This document shows positions 15,439 to 23,693 of a stretch of DNA of 64,000 nucleotides, piece by piece. Positions within the stretch are counted from its first letter, which is position 1. Each line of letters begins with the position of its first letter. The stretch covers positions 684,857 to 748,856 of the forward strand of contig NZ_KQ236743.1 in NCBI RefSeq assembly GCF_001185345.1, given 5' to 3'. Origin of the DNA: Dorea sp. D27 (GTDB lineage Bacteria > Bacillota > Clostridia > Lachnospirales > Lachnospiraceae). The notes beneath the pieces were generated by a model, which was not told where the DNA came from, ran no database searches, and saw nothing but the letters and a program-made list of their open reading frames with translations. Made by a program: the position numbers and the translations under genes.

Positions 15439-16833
15439 ATGAATGAACTGACGATAAGCCTGAAGAGCGAATCCAGAACACCGCTCTATGAGCAGATTTA
15501 TGACTATATCAAAAATGACATCCAGACAGGACGTATCGCTTACGGGGAGAAGCTGCCTTCCACCAGGTCGCTGTCCAGGCATCTCGAAGTGAGCAGGAGT
15601 ACGGTAGAGCTGGCGTACGAGCAGCTCTTGTCCGAAGGCTATATAGAATCAAGGCCGTGCAAAGGATTCTTCGTCTCCGAGATTGAAGAGCTGTATTCTA
15701 TCAGGAGGGCAAAGCCGCAGGCAGAGCGGCAAGAGGAGGAGCAGAGGAAGTTCCGGTATGACTTTACGCCGAACGGGGTGGATTTGAAGAGCTTTCCGTA
15801 CAATGTGTGGAGAAAGCTTTCAAGAGAGATTCTCACAGACGACAGGACGGAGCTGTTCCGTTCCGGCAACTCCCAGGGAGAATACGGCTTCCGCTGTGCC
15901 ATATGCAGCTATCTGTACCAGGCGCGCGGGGTGAACTGTACGCCGGAACAGGTGGTCGTAGGGGCAGGAAACGATTATATCCTCATGCTGCTGAGCACGG
16001 TGCTCGGTCCCGGGCACAGAATCGCGTTTGAAGATCCTGCCTATATGCAGGCGTACCGCCTTTTTAGAAGCCTGTCCTATGAGACGGTCTCTGTGGGGAT
16101 GGACAAAAACGGCATGTGCATCCCGGAGCTGGCGCAGACAGGGGCGGATGTGGCTTACGTGACCCCGTCGCACCAGTATCCGACCGGTACGGTGATGCCC
16201 ATACGCCGGAGGCTTGAGCTTCTCAGATGGGCACAGGAAAGAGCAGAACGCTACATCATCGAAGATGACTATGACAGCGAATTCCGCTATAAGGGGAAGC
16301 CGATTCCGGCGCTGCAAGGTTATGATGCGGACGGCAAGGTCATCTATCTCGGCACATTCTCCAAATCGATAGCGCCCGCCATCCGTCTGAGCTATATGGT
16401 ACTGCCGGAGCCGCTTCTTGACGTGTATGACAAGAAGAGCAGGTTCGTCAATTCGACCGTTTCCAAGGTGGACCAGCTGATTGTGCAGCGGTTTATCGAA
16501 GAGGGATATTATGAACGTCATCTCAATAAGACGAGGGCGCTGTATAAGAGCCGTCATGATGTCCTGATTGAAGAGCTGAAGCCGCTTCTTGACATATGTA
16601 CGATATCAGGAGAACATGCGGGAGTGCATCTGCTTCTGACATTTCACAATGGGCTGGAGGAGAAGGAGCTGGTTCAGAGGGCGGAAGAGAAGGACATCCG
16701 CGTATATGGGCTTTCCGATTATATGATACGGTATCCGAAAGCTACGAGCCGTACCGTACTGCTTGGCTACGCGAACCTGACGGAAGAACAGATAAGAGAA
16801 GCTGTCCGCATCCTGGCCGGCTGCTGGAAATGA
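15439..16833 (+). CDS. MocR/PdxR-type regulator (GntR HTH fused to aminotransferase fold)
   Basis: The protein has 464 aa. Residues 1-75 are a GntR winged helix (YEQIYDYIKNDIQTG, LPSTRSLSRHLEVSRSTVELAYEQL). Residues about 110-460 are a type I aminotransferase fold with YVTPSHQYPTG and the PLP-lysine motif GTFSKSIAPAIRLSY. Such proteins regulate vitamin B6, GABA or amino acid genes. No pdx genes are adjacent, so the effector is open. It starts 6 nt after glnS. Confidence 0.92.
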   Translation: MNELTISLKSESRTPLYEQIYDYIKNDIQTGRIAYGEKLPSTRSLSRHLEVSRSTVELAYEQLLSEGYIESRPCKGFFVSEIEELYSIRRAKPQAERQEEEQRKFRYDFTPNGVDLKSFPYNVWRKLSREILTDDRTELFRSGNSQGEYGFRCAICSYLYQARGVNCTPEQVVVGAGNDYILMLLSTVLGPGHRIAFEDPAYMQAYRLFRSLSYETVSVGMDKNGMCIPELAQTGADVAYVTPSHQYPTGTVMPIRRRLELLRWAQERAERYIIEDDYDSEFRYKGKPIPALQGYDADGKVIYLGTFSKSIAPAIRLSYMVLPEPLLDVYDKKSRFVNSTVSKVDQLIVQRFIEEGYYERHLNKTRALYKSRHDVLIEELKPLLDICTISGEHAGVHLLLTFHNGLEEKELVQRAEEKDIRVYGLSDYMIRYPKATSRTVLLGYANLTEEQIREAVRILAGCWK

Positions 16834-16917
16834 ACAGGAAATTCGCTTCTTGACAAATACCAGGGGCTGTCGGCATTATCAGAACAGGAATGTAAAAAAA
16901 GATTGGGGGAAGAGAAA

Positions 16918-18291
16918 ATGGTTAAGAATCTGACGAACGGCAGGCCACTGAAGCTGCTGTTTTTCTTTGCGATGCCGATGGTTCTGGGAAACCTGTTCCA
17001 GCAGCTCTATAATATGGTAGACTCTATGGTGGTAGGAAAGTTTGTCGGCGAGGATGCACTGGCAGCAGTCGGTTCCTCGTTCCCGGTCGTTTTCCTTTCC
17101 GTGGCGATAGCAGCGGGCCTGTCTATGGGATGTACGGTTGTCATATCCCAGCTGTTCGGCGCAGGACAGATGAAAGAGATGAAGACGACGGTATTTACGG
17201 CGCTGATTGCCCTTGGTGCGATCGGTCTGATAATCATGGCACTGGGAGAGTTTACGTCGCTGCCGCTTTTACGGCTGCTTGGTACAAATGAGGAGATTAT
17301 GGGAGATTCGCTTGTCTACCTGAGAATATACTTCGGCGGTGCAGTGTTTCTGTTCTTGTATAATACGTTAAACGGTATCTATAATGCGCTCGGAGACAGC
17401 AATACACCTCTTAAGTTCCTCATGGTCTCAGCACTTACGAATATCGGTCTGGATCTTCTGTTTGTCATCAAGTTCCATATGGGCGTCGCGGGCGTCGCGT
17501 GGGCGACGCTCATTGCACAGGGGATGTGTGCAGTGTTTTCTTTTTACATATTGATGAAACGGCTGGCCAAAATGGAAAATGAAGAACGGTACGCGGAGGA
17601 GAAGCCTGCCTTGTTTGAACTGTCTGCCGTGAAGAGAATTGCTAAAATCGGAGTGCCGTCTATGATCCAGCAGTCTATCGTCTCACTGAGCATGATGCTT
17701 ATGCAGGGACTGGTTAATTCCTATGGCAAAGTATTTGTCGCGGGCTACACGGCGGCTACGAAGATTGACACGCTGGCCATGATGCCGAATATGAATTTCT
17801 CTAATGCCATGTCGAGCTACACGGCTCAGAATATAGGGGCCGGAAAGGACGAACGGGTAGAGGAAGGATATAAGGCGAGCCTCCTGATGGTACTGATTTT
17901 TTCTGCAATGATTACCGGAGTCATCTTCTTGTTCGGACCGCATCTTCTGGGCCTTTTCCTGAATGCAGGGTCCGCGGGCAGCGCGATGGATTACGGACTG
18001 AAGTACATGAAGACCGTATCGGTATTCTATGTCCTGATGGGCTTCATGTTTGTCGGGAATGGACTTCTCAGGGGTGCGGGGGATATGGGGGCATTCATGC
18101 TCAGTTCTATGTCAAACTTGTTTATGCGTGTCATAATCGCATATCTGCTGGCATATTTCATAGGTTCAAGCGCAATCTGGTGGTCGATACCGATTGGATG
18201 GGGCATCGGGGCAATCTTTTCATTTGTGCGTATCAGAAGTGGCAGATGGAAGAGCAGGAAGCTGCTTGGAGAGAGGGTAGACGCAACGTAA
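16918..18291 (+). CDS. MATE-family efflux transporter, second copy
   Basis: This is a 457-aa, twelve-helix protein with the MATE signature PMVLGNLFQQLYNMVDSMVVG. It is clearly a paralogue of the gene at 12345 but too divergent for a recent duplication. The in-frame TTG 16903 overlaps the GGGGGAAG site, so ATG 16918 is the likelier start. The gene is followed by GC-rich hairpins at 18302-18352. The substrate is unknown. Confidence 0.9.
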   Translation: MVKNLTNGRPLKLLFFFAMPMVLGNLFQQLYNMVDSMVVGKFVGEDALAAVGSSFPVVFLSVAIAAGLSMGCTVVISQLFGAGQMKEMKTTVFTALIALGAIGLIIMALGEFTSLPLLRLLGTNEEIMGDSLVYLRIYFGGAVFLFLYNTLNGIYNALGDSNTPLKFLMVSALTNIGLDLLFVIKFHMGVAGVAWATLIAQGMCAVFSFYILMKRLAKMENEERYAEEKPALFELSAVKRIAKIGVPSMIQQSIVSLSMMLMQGLVNSYGKVFVAGYTAATKIDTLAMMPNMNFSNAMSSYTAQNIGAGKDERVEEGYKASLLMVLIFSAMITGVIFLFGPHLLGLFLNAGSAGSAMDYGLKYMKTVSVFYVLMGFMFVGNGLLRGAGDMGAFMLSSMSNLFMRVIIAYLLAYFIGSSAIWWSIPIGWGIGAIFSFVRIRSGRWKSRKLLGERVDAT

Positions 18292-18301
18292 AATAAGAGC
18301 C

Positions 18302-18352
18302 GCCGGCAGACAGCCGGCGGCCCGATTCCCCTTGAGCCCTGCCCGATGGCAG
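18302..18352. repeat. Two GC-rich hairpins between convergent genes
   Basis: GCCGCCGGC/GCCGGCGGC (about 18302-18323) and CCCTGCC/GGCAGGG (about 18338-18364) lie between the convergent MATE and small acidic-protein genes. Neither has a T-run, so they are not clear intrinsic terminators, though they could block read-through. Confidence 0.4.
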
Positions 18353-18378
18353 GACAGGCAGGGATTGATTACTGTATA

Positions 18379-18621
18379 TTACTTCTCTTCGGTGTCAGAA
18401 GAAGAGTCTTCTTCCTTCTTTCCTGTTGAATTTAACGGTACGTATTCCCGGTCCGCGGTTGATTTCAAATCATTGTCAAGGTCGAAGTCTTCGTCCTCGA
18501 AATCATCTTCAAACTCGTCTTCCTCATCACAGATATTTTTCTTCTTAAAATAGTAGACAAGCCCGGCGATTGCACTTCCGATTGCAGCCAATCCCAGTAT
18601 TCTCTTACCCCATTTAGACAT
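18379..18621 (-). CDS. Small membrane-anchored acidic protein
   Basis: This 80-aa protein has MSKWGKRILGLAAIGSAIAGL as an N-terminal helix, then an Asp/Glu/Phe-rich low-complexity segment (about 32-55) and a Ser/Glu-rich tail. It is probably a single-span membrane protein with a disordered acidic tail. On the minus strand the start has AGGAAGGAG at good spacing, and translation of the plus-strand ORF there is a shadow. Similar short proteins of unknown function occur in Lachnospiraceae. No function can be assigned. Confidence 0.75.
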   Translation of the reverse strand: MSKWGKRILGLAAIGSAIAGLVYYFKKKNICDEEDEFEDDFEDEDFDLDNDLKSTADREYVPLNSTGKKEEDSSSDTEEK

Positions 18622-18804
18622 AATCGTAACTCCTTCCTGAATTTAACATTCATATACTATCCCTTATTGTAATACTTTTTGCTGAAAAAGGAAAGGGAAA
18701 AGGTTTCTTTTTTGGCAAAAAGGGTACCTTTATCTGTATTGTAGACAGAAAAAAAGTATGTTAAACTGTACAGATAGCAAGATAAGAAAGGAAGTAACGG
18801 ACTT

Positions 18805-20364
18805 ATGCAGAATGAAGCACCGGGTACGGCCAAAAAGGGCCTGTTCAGGATTATATTCAGCAGGATGGGCATTATCTTTCTGCTGCTTCTGCTTCAGATA
18901 GGTGTATTTATAGGAACCACGATATATCTGACAGAATATATGGCTTATATTTACGGTGCATTTACCATATTGGGCGTCATCGTACTTATATATATCATCA
19001 ATTCAGTAGGGAATCCGGCGTTTAAGATGACGTGGATGCTCTGTGTGCTGGCGCTCCCTGTCATTGGCACCTTGTTCTACCTGTATGTTAAGACGCAGTT
19101 CGGTACGCGGTATATGAAACACAGGCTTGCGGGACTGAGGCTTGAAACGGCTCCTTATATGGAACAGGACCAGGATATCGTGGATGCTATCTGGGCGAGC
19201 CGGTCTGCCAATGCACAGCTTGCCTATTATCTGTCCAACCAGCTCGGATTTCCTACCTACCGTAATACGGAAGTGAAGTATTTTCCACTCGGGGAGGATA
19301 AGTTCCGCGCGATGGCCGCTGAGCTTAAGAAAGCGAGGAAGTTCATATTCCTGGAGTATTTTATCGTGGAAGAAGGGCACATGTGGAATACGATTCTTGA
19401 TATACTGAAGGAAAAGGCAAGAGAGGGGGTCGAAGTCCGGTTCATGTATGACGGGATGTGCGCCATCTCGATGCTCCCTTACAATTATCCTGAAGAGATA
19501 CGCAGGTATGGCATCAAATGTAAGATGGTGAGCCCGGTAAAGCCGTTTCTATCTACCGTACAGAATAACCGTGACCACAGAAAAATCTGCGTCATCGATG
19601 GTATGGTGGGATTTACCGGAGGAGTGAACCTGGCGGATGAGTATATCAATGAAAAGGTACGGTTCGGCCACTGGAAGGACACAGCGGTCATGCTGAAAGG
19701 TGACGCGGTGCAGAGCCTTACGATGATGTTCCTGCAGATGTGGAATGTGGACGAGCGGCGCGCGGAAGGCTACAGCAAGTATCTGACGGAGAAGAAGCCA
19801 GGGCTGCGCAGGGAGCTCGGTTATGTCATCCCTTACGGGGACAGTCCGTTTGATGATGAAAATGTAGGGGAAGAGGTTTATTTTCACATATTGAACCATG
19901 CCAAGAAGTATGTGCATATCATGACCCCCTACCTCATCCTTGACAATGAGATGATCACGACCCTCACCCGTGCCGCAAAAAGCGGAATCGAGGTCGTCAT
20001 CATCATGCCGCATATACCCGACAAGTGGTATGCGTTTGCCGTCGCAAAGACTTATTATAAAGAGCTTATCGAGGGCGGCGTGCAGATCTATGAGTATACG
20101 CCGGGATTTGTACATGCCAAGATATTCGTGTCGGATGACGACACCGCCACCGTCGGTACGATAAATCTGGACTACAGAAGCTTGTATCTTCATTTTGAAT
20201 GCGGCGTATTCATCTATAACAATTCAGAAGTGGACAAGATGGAACGGGATTTCCAGAGGACGCTTGTGAAATGCCACAAGGTGACGCTGATGGAAGTGAA
20301 GAAAAGGACGATGCTGACTAAGATCATGGGACAGGTGCTGAGGCTGTTTGCACCGCTCATGTAG
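18805..20364 (+). CDS. cls: Cardiolipin synthase (phospholipase D family)
   Basis: The 519-aa protein has two N-terminal membrane helices (about 20-65), a short segment homologous to the N-terminal PLDNc domain, and two HKD motifs: HRKICVIDG (about residue 258) and HAKIFVSDD (about residue 437). Both are followed by the expected GG-N or GTxN residues. It makes cardiolipin from phosphatidylglycerol at the membrane. The likely promoter is TTGTAG-17-TAAACT at about 18739-18767. It is closed by the hairpin at 20380. Confidence 0.94.
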   Translation: MQNEAPGTAKKGLFRIIFSRMGIIFLLLLLQIGVFIGTTIYLTEYMAYIYGAFTILGVIVLIYIINSVGNPAFKMTWMLCVLALPVIGTLFYLYVKTQFGTRYMKHRLAGLRLETAPYMEQDQDIVDAIWASRSANAQLAYYLSNQLGFPTYRNTEVKYFPLGEDKFRAMAAELKKARKFIFLEYFIVEEGHMWNTILDILKEKAREGVEVRFMYDGMCAISMLPYNYPEEIRRYGIKCKMVSPVKPFLSTVQNNRDHRKICVIDGMVGFTGGVNLADEYINEKVRFGHWKDTAVMLKGDAVQSLTMMFLQMWNVDERRAEGYSKYLTEKKPGLRRELGYVIPYGDSPFDDENVGEEVYFHILNHAKKYVHIMTPYLILDNEMITTLTRAAKSGIEVVIIMPHIPDKWYAFAVAKTYYKELIEGGVQIYEYTPGFVHAKIFVSDDDTATVGTINLDYRSLYLHFECGVFIYNNSEVDKMERDFQRTLVKCHKVTLMEVKKRTMLTKIMGQVLRLFAPLM

Positions 20365-20379
20365 CGAATAATAAGCCAA

Positions 20380-20419
20380 AAGACAAGGTCCGGAGCACAT
20401 GCTCCGGACCTTTGTCTTA
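20380..20419. terminator. Bidirectional terminator between cls and lipoprotein gene
   Basis: A long stem (20380-20396 with 20401-20418, one bulge) separates the convergent genes. Its right arm ends at the stop codon of the leftward lipoprotein gene. Confidence 0.7.
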
Positions 20420-20965
20420 TTGGAGGGCAAGCTTAAAGGTCGCTTTCTCTTCTTTCAGCTTACTGTCTGTCTGGGTCACCGTTATCGTGATGGACGAGCT
20501 CTCTGTTTTGAGCCCGTATGCCGCCTGCACGCCTGTACATTTGGCGCCGACAGGCGTTTCCTGCGGATAGTTGGTGATGGAAAGAGGATAGGTGGACGCT
20601 ACCTCGCCGCCCTCGTCTATGACGGTAAAGTCGTTATCGCTGAAGTATAAGTCCATGAATCCTTCAAAGCCGGTGTTTTCATAGTCATATGTCAGCAGCA
20701 CGACCTGGGCCGGCGTGGATTCTTCAAACTGGTTTCTGTCGTCCGTCAAAGCTGCGGATGTAAAGGTGAAGCTGAACTTGCCGTCTACCGTCCACGTATC
20801 GCCGACGCCATATTCTTCAGGCTTATCTTTTTCTTTGTCTTTTGAAGAATCCTCTTCTTTTTTGTCTGACTTGGCATCCTCTGAGCCGGAAGAAGAACTT
20901 CCGCATGCGGACAGCCCGAGACACATTGCCAGGATGAGCAGTGAAGCTAATAGTTTCTTTTTCAT
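20417..20965 (-). CDS. Secreted lipoprotein (DUF4352/DUF5067-like)
   Basis: This is a 182-aa protein with a type II signal peptide: MKKKLLASLLILAMCLGLSAC ends in the lipobox LSAC. A Ser/Lys/Glu/Asp-rich spacer (about 22-52) leads to a beta-rich domain (about 53-180) with the pattern VVLLTYDYENTG typical of DUF4352-like immunoglobulin-fold lipoproteins. The role is unknown; these domains are often extracellular binding or telokin-like modules. The neighbouring gene at 20981 lies 15 nt upstream and is probably co-transcribed. Confidence 0.85.
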   Translation of the reverse strand: MKKKLLASLLILAMCLGLSACGSSSSGSEDAKSDKKEEDSSKDKEKDKPEEYGVGDTWTVDGKFSFTFTSAALTDDRNQFEESTPAQVVLLTYDYENTGFEGFMDLYFSDNDFTVIDEGGEVASTYPLSITNYPQETPVGAKCTGVQAAYGLKTESSSITITVTQTDSKLKEEKATFKLALQ

Positions 20966-20980
20966 ATCAAGTACCTCTCT

Positions 20981-21379
20981 TTAAGTATTATTTTTTTTTG
21001 TCTTTACTGCGGCAGCTACATATACGATGCCAAATGCGCAGGCGATAAAGCCCCAGACGGGCAGGTCGCCAAAGGAACTGCCTGTCCCGATCGTCAGGGC
21101 CGCGCCGATAAAGTAGAACACGCAGCAGGCTGCAGGCCCCCCGGCACTGGCAGAGTTTCTCGTGGCAGTGCCGATGATGCCGGCAATCAGATAAACGAAT
21201 GCCAGCAGCAGTCCAGCGGTACCGCTTGTCGCATTATTTTGTTCCAGAGTATTGCTCAGCCCCGCGGCACAGGACTGAAACGATATCAGTGCAAAGAGCA
21301 CGATGGAAATGATGCCTGTGACCAGCCGTCCGGTGGCGAGGGCCCCTTTTTGCTGCTTCTTTTTTTTGTCCGGATTCAC
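20981..21379 (-). CDS. Multi-span membrane protein, lipoprotein operon
   Basis: The protein is about 132 aa, taking GTG 21379 as the start because GAGGAGGGG lies 5 nt before it; the long upstream extension of the open frame has no site. After a Lys/Gln-rich N-terminus there are about four hydrophobic helices. Family unknown to me. It is the first gene of a leftward pair with the lipoprotein and is divergent from an XRE regulator, whose target it may be. Confidence 0.72.
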   Translation of the reverse strand: MNPDKKKKQQKGALATGRLVTGIISIVLFALISFQSCAAGLSNTLEQNNATSGTAGLLLAFVYLIAGIIGTATRNSASAGGPAACCVFYFIGAALTIGTGSSFGDLPVWGFIACAFGIVYVAAAVKTKKNNT

Positions 21380-21421
21380 TATCTCCCCTCCTCTTTCTAG
21401 TTTCATATTTAGTTTGTGTGT

Positions 21422-21516
21422 CTTGTTGGACTTTTTCGGTCCAACAAGTATATATTTTATCAGTTGTAATAATGCTAATAGCGTATTGATATAATGCGGG
21501 TGGCATATTACAACTG
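21422..21516. promoter_or_regulatory. Two inverted repeats in a divergent intergenic region
   Basis: CTTGTTGGAC (21422-21431) and GTCCAACAAG (21439-21448) are a perfect 10-bp inverted repeat. CAGTTGTAATA (21461-21471) and TATTACAACTG (21506-21516) are a perfect 11-bp inverted repeat 34 bp apart. Both lie between the leftward membrane-protein gene and the rightward XRE gene, so they are candidate operators or mRNA hairpins. Confidence 0.5.
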
Positions 21517-21564
21517 TAAAATATTCGATGTAAAATTGCAGTAATAGGATGTGAGGATTGTCAG

Positions 21565-21891
21565 ATGGATTACGTAGCACTTGGAAGAAGAATAAAAGAA
21601 GAACGTTTAAAACTGAATATGACCCAAGAACGGCTGGCGGAAGAAGTGAACCTCTCCACCTCGTATATCGGACAGATTGAGAGAGGCGAGCGGAAACTGA
21701 CGCTGGACAGCCTTATAAATATCACGAATTGTCTTGGGGTTACTGTCGATTATCTTCTTCAGGAATCCATAAGCCAGGAACCGTTATCCTACCGGGATAT
21801 CTGGACGAACCTTTTGTCAGACGCGACGCCTAAGGAAAAAGAGATGGTGGTGAATCTGACAAAGCTGTTATTAAATTATATGGATGAATAA
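21565..21891 (+). CDS. XRE-family transcriptional regulator
   Basis: The 108-aa protein has an N-terminal Cro/C1-type HTH (about 7-62, with LKLNMTQERLAEEVNLSTSYIGQIERGERK) and a short C-terminal helical part. GTGAGGATT precedes ATG 21565. It is divergent from the membrane-protein/lipoprotein pair and has two inverted repeats upstream, so it may control that pair and itself. Confidence 0.9.
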   Translation: MDYVALGRRIKEERLKLNMTQERLAEEVNLSTSYIGQIERGERKLTLDSLINITNCLGVTVDYLLQESISQEPLSYRDIWTNLLSDATPKEKEMVVNLTKLLLNYMDE

Positions 21892-21893
21892 CC

Positions 21894-21934
21894 AAAAAGA
21901 ACTTCTGTCATTACTATACAGAAGTTCTTTTATA
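21894..21934. terminator. Terminator after XRE gene
   Basis: A 14-bp stem (AAAAGAACTTCTGT with ACAGAAGTTCTTTT) with flanking A and T runs, located between convergent genes, so it can act in both directions. Confidence 0.85.
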
Positions 21935-21966
21935 TATTGGTATGCACAGAGCATACACGGTTCTTT

Positions 21967-23070
21967 TTATGGAAAAAATAAGAGCTGCAGTATTAAAAAG
22001 AAAATACATGCAGAGAAAGACAGGAATAAAAGGCCTGCTTTCACGGCTGTCAACTTTGCGCCGGACATGTTGCGGAACATCGGGAAGTATTTCGTATAAT
22101 AGCCCCAGTCTGTTACGATTGCCCATGGCACGTACAAAAACCAGATGGAATACAGCCACATGTCAAATCTCGTGTTGCTGCCGCTTAAGGGGGCGGTCGC
22201 AGTGCGGTATCCTATGTAGATCAGGAGCATATAACCGAAAGCGCCTACGACCATTTTCCACGGCTTCCTTGTCCGGAAGCCTGGAAAGAAACGAATCCAA
22301 CCGGCGTCCGGTACGGCATCTTTAGCCAGAAACGGCACTTCGCTCGGCGGGGTCCGCCTGTCAAGTACATCGGCCAGTGCCCTGGCGGTCTGGTACCGGG
22401 CGTCCGGATCGATAGCGGTACATCGTTCCACGATACGCCGGTAGAAGAGTTCCTGCGGCAGTTTCTGTGCAGGAAGGGCTCCTGTCAGCAGCACGTTCAG
22501 CAGCACGCCAGCCGCGTAGATGTCCGTGCGCTCGTCTGTCTGCCCGAAACCGAACTGTTCCGGAGCTGCAAAACCCGCGGTCCCCAGTATCGTCGTGTCC
22601 TGATTACGGTCTTCCTTCTTCGTCCTTGATATGTCAAAATCTATGAGCTTGAGGACGGCGTCCGTGGAGATAAGGATATTGCCGGGCGTGATGTCCCTGT
22701 GGATGATTTTATGGGAATGCAGATAGGACAGTACGCTGCACAGCTGTGCCATATAGCTGAGTATCTGCTGTTCCTGCATATATTCTGCACGCTCCAGCTT
22801 CTGTGCCAGCGTCTCACCGCTTACGTATTCCTCAATGACGTAATAATTTCCTTCTACGGTATAGAGGTCAAGAACCTGGGCGAGATTCGGATGACCCAGT
22901 ATGGTCATCTTCTGGTAGACCGGAAACTGTGCGCCTGACACCTGCTTTTTGACGGCTAGTGTTCCGCTGGAAGCGTTTTTTACAAGATAGGTGGTGCAGG
23001 GATTTTTATCCTGGAGAGGGGCGAGTACGGTATAATTGTAATCCAGATAGCTGTTTTTTAAGTTTTCCAT
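21967..23070 (-). CDS. Membrane-associated Ser/Thr protein kinase
   Basis: The protein has 367 aa. Residues about 12-255 form a Hanks-type kinase domain: LAVKKQ (ATP lysine), the catalytic loop HRDITPGNIL, a DFD in place of the usual DFG metal motif, and APEQF in place of APE. Residues about 265-367 carry three or four membrane helices. The Asp of the DFx motif is kept, so activity is plausible. There are no PASTA repeats, so it is not a standard PrkC. It is divergent from a small HTH gene (23179), suggesting a paired module. Confidence 0.88.
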   Translation of the reverse strand: MENLKNSYLDYNYTVLAPLQDKNPCTTYLVKNASSGTLAVKKQVSGAQFPVYQKMTILGHPNLAQVLDLYTVEGNYYVIEEYVSGETLAQKLERAEYMQEQQILSYMAQLCSVLSYLHSHKIIHRDITPGNILISTDAVLKLIDFDISRTKKEDRNQDTTILGTAGFAAPEQFGFGQTDERTDIYAAGVLLNVLLTGALPAQKLPQELFYRRIVERCTAIDPDARYQTARALADVLDRRTPPSEVPFLAKDAVPDAGWIRFFPGFRTRKPWKMVVGAFGYMLLIYIGYRTATAPLSGSNTRFDMWLYSIWFLYVPWAIVTDWGYYTKYFPMFRNMSGAKLTAVKAGLLFLSFSACIFFLILQLLFFP

Positions 23071-23178
23071 GAGATTCGTATCCTTTGTCCTTGATTTTTC
23101 CTGATATTCATTTTATCATATCTCAATGAACAATAGTAGTTGAATTCGCACGAGTGTTCCTTATGATGGGAGGATAAG

Positions 23179-23607
23179 ATGGTGGAGAAGAATACATCGA
23201 CAGAAGAATTATTAGAGCTGTTAAAGAAGAAGCGAAGCTTTGACGAATATCTGAAAGAAACGCCGGAATTTATAACAGGCGACCTGTCTGCCTATCTGGA
23301 GCAGATGATTGTTCAAAAGGGCAGGAAGAAGGCAGATGTTATCCGCGGTTCACAGCTTGACCGAAACTATGCGTACCAGATTTTTTCGGGAACCCGCAAG
23401 CCGACCAGGGATAAACTGCTGGCGCTTGGAATCGGGATGGGGCTTTCTATCGAGGAGATGCAGAAGATGCTTAAGATATCGGAATATCCTGTACTATATG
23501 TGAAAAACAAGAGGGACAGTATCATACTGTTCGGTCTTGACAAGCAGATTTCCGTCGGTGAGATGAACGAACTGCTGTACGAGATGGGGGAAAACATCAT
23601 AGAGTAG
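23179..23607 (+). CDS. HTH-type regulator divergent from Ser/Thr kinase
   Basis: This is a 142-aa protein. Residues about 40-100 resemble a Cro/C1 HTH (QKGRKKADVIRGSQLDRNYAYQIFSG), and the C-terminus (about 105-140) is a mixed domain. The acidic/helical N-terminus contains LLKKKRSFDEYLKETPEF. Start ATG 23179 has GGGAGG upstream. It is divergent from a kinase gene with 108 bp between, so it may be a kinase substrate or regulator, which is inference from position. Confidence 0.75.
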   Translation: MVEKNTSTEELLELLKKKRSFDEYLKETPEFITGDLSAYLEQMIVQKGRKKADVIRGSQLDRNYAYQIFSGTRKPTRDKLLALGIGMGLSIEEMQKMLKISEYPVLYVKNKRDSIILFGLDKQISVGEMNELLYEMGENIIE

Positions 23608-23623
23608 ATTTGGAAAATAGCAT

Positions 23624-23652
23624 TTTACACGGCAGATAAAATATAGTATAAT
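23624..23652 (+). promoter_or_regulatory. SigA-type promoter of purA
   Basis: TTTACA (23624-23629), 17-bp spacer and perfect TATAAT (23647-23652), about 40 bp before the purA start. Confidence 0.8.
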
Positions 23653-23693
23653 GCTATAGGCAAAGTTATGTTCATAACACAGGAGGAATTGAA

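Noticed and set aside
18302-18352. Intrinsic terminator after the second MATE gene
   Set aside because: The hairpins are strong but no T-run follows either of them, so only a structural repeat is reported.
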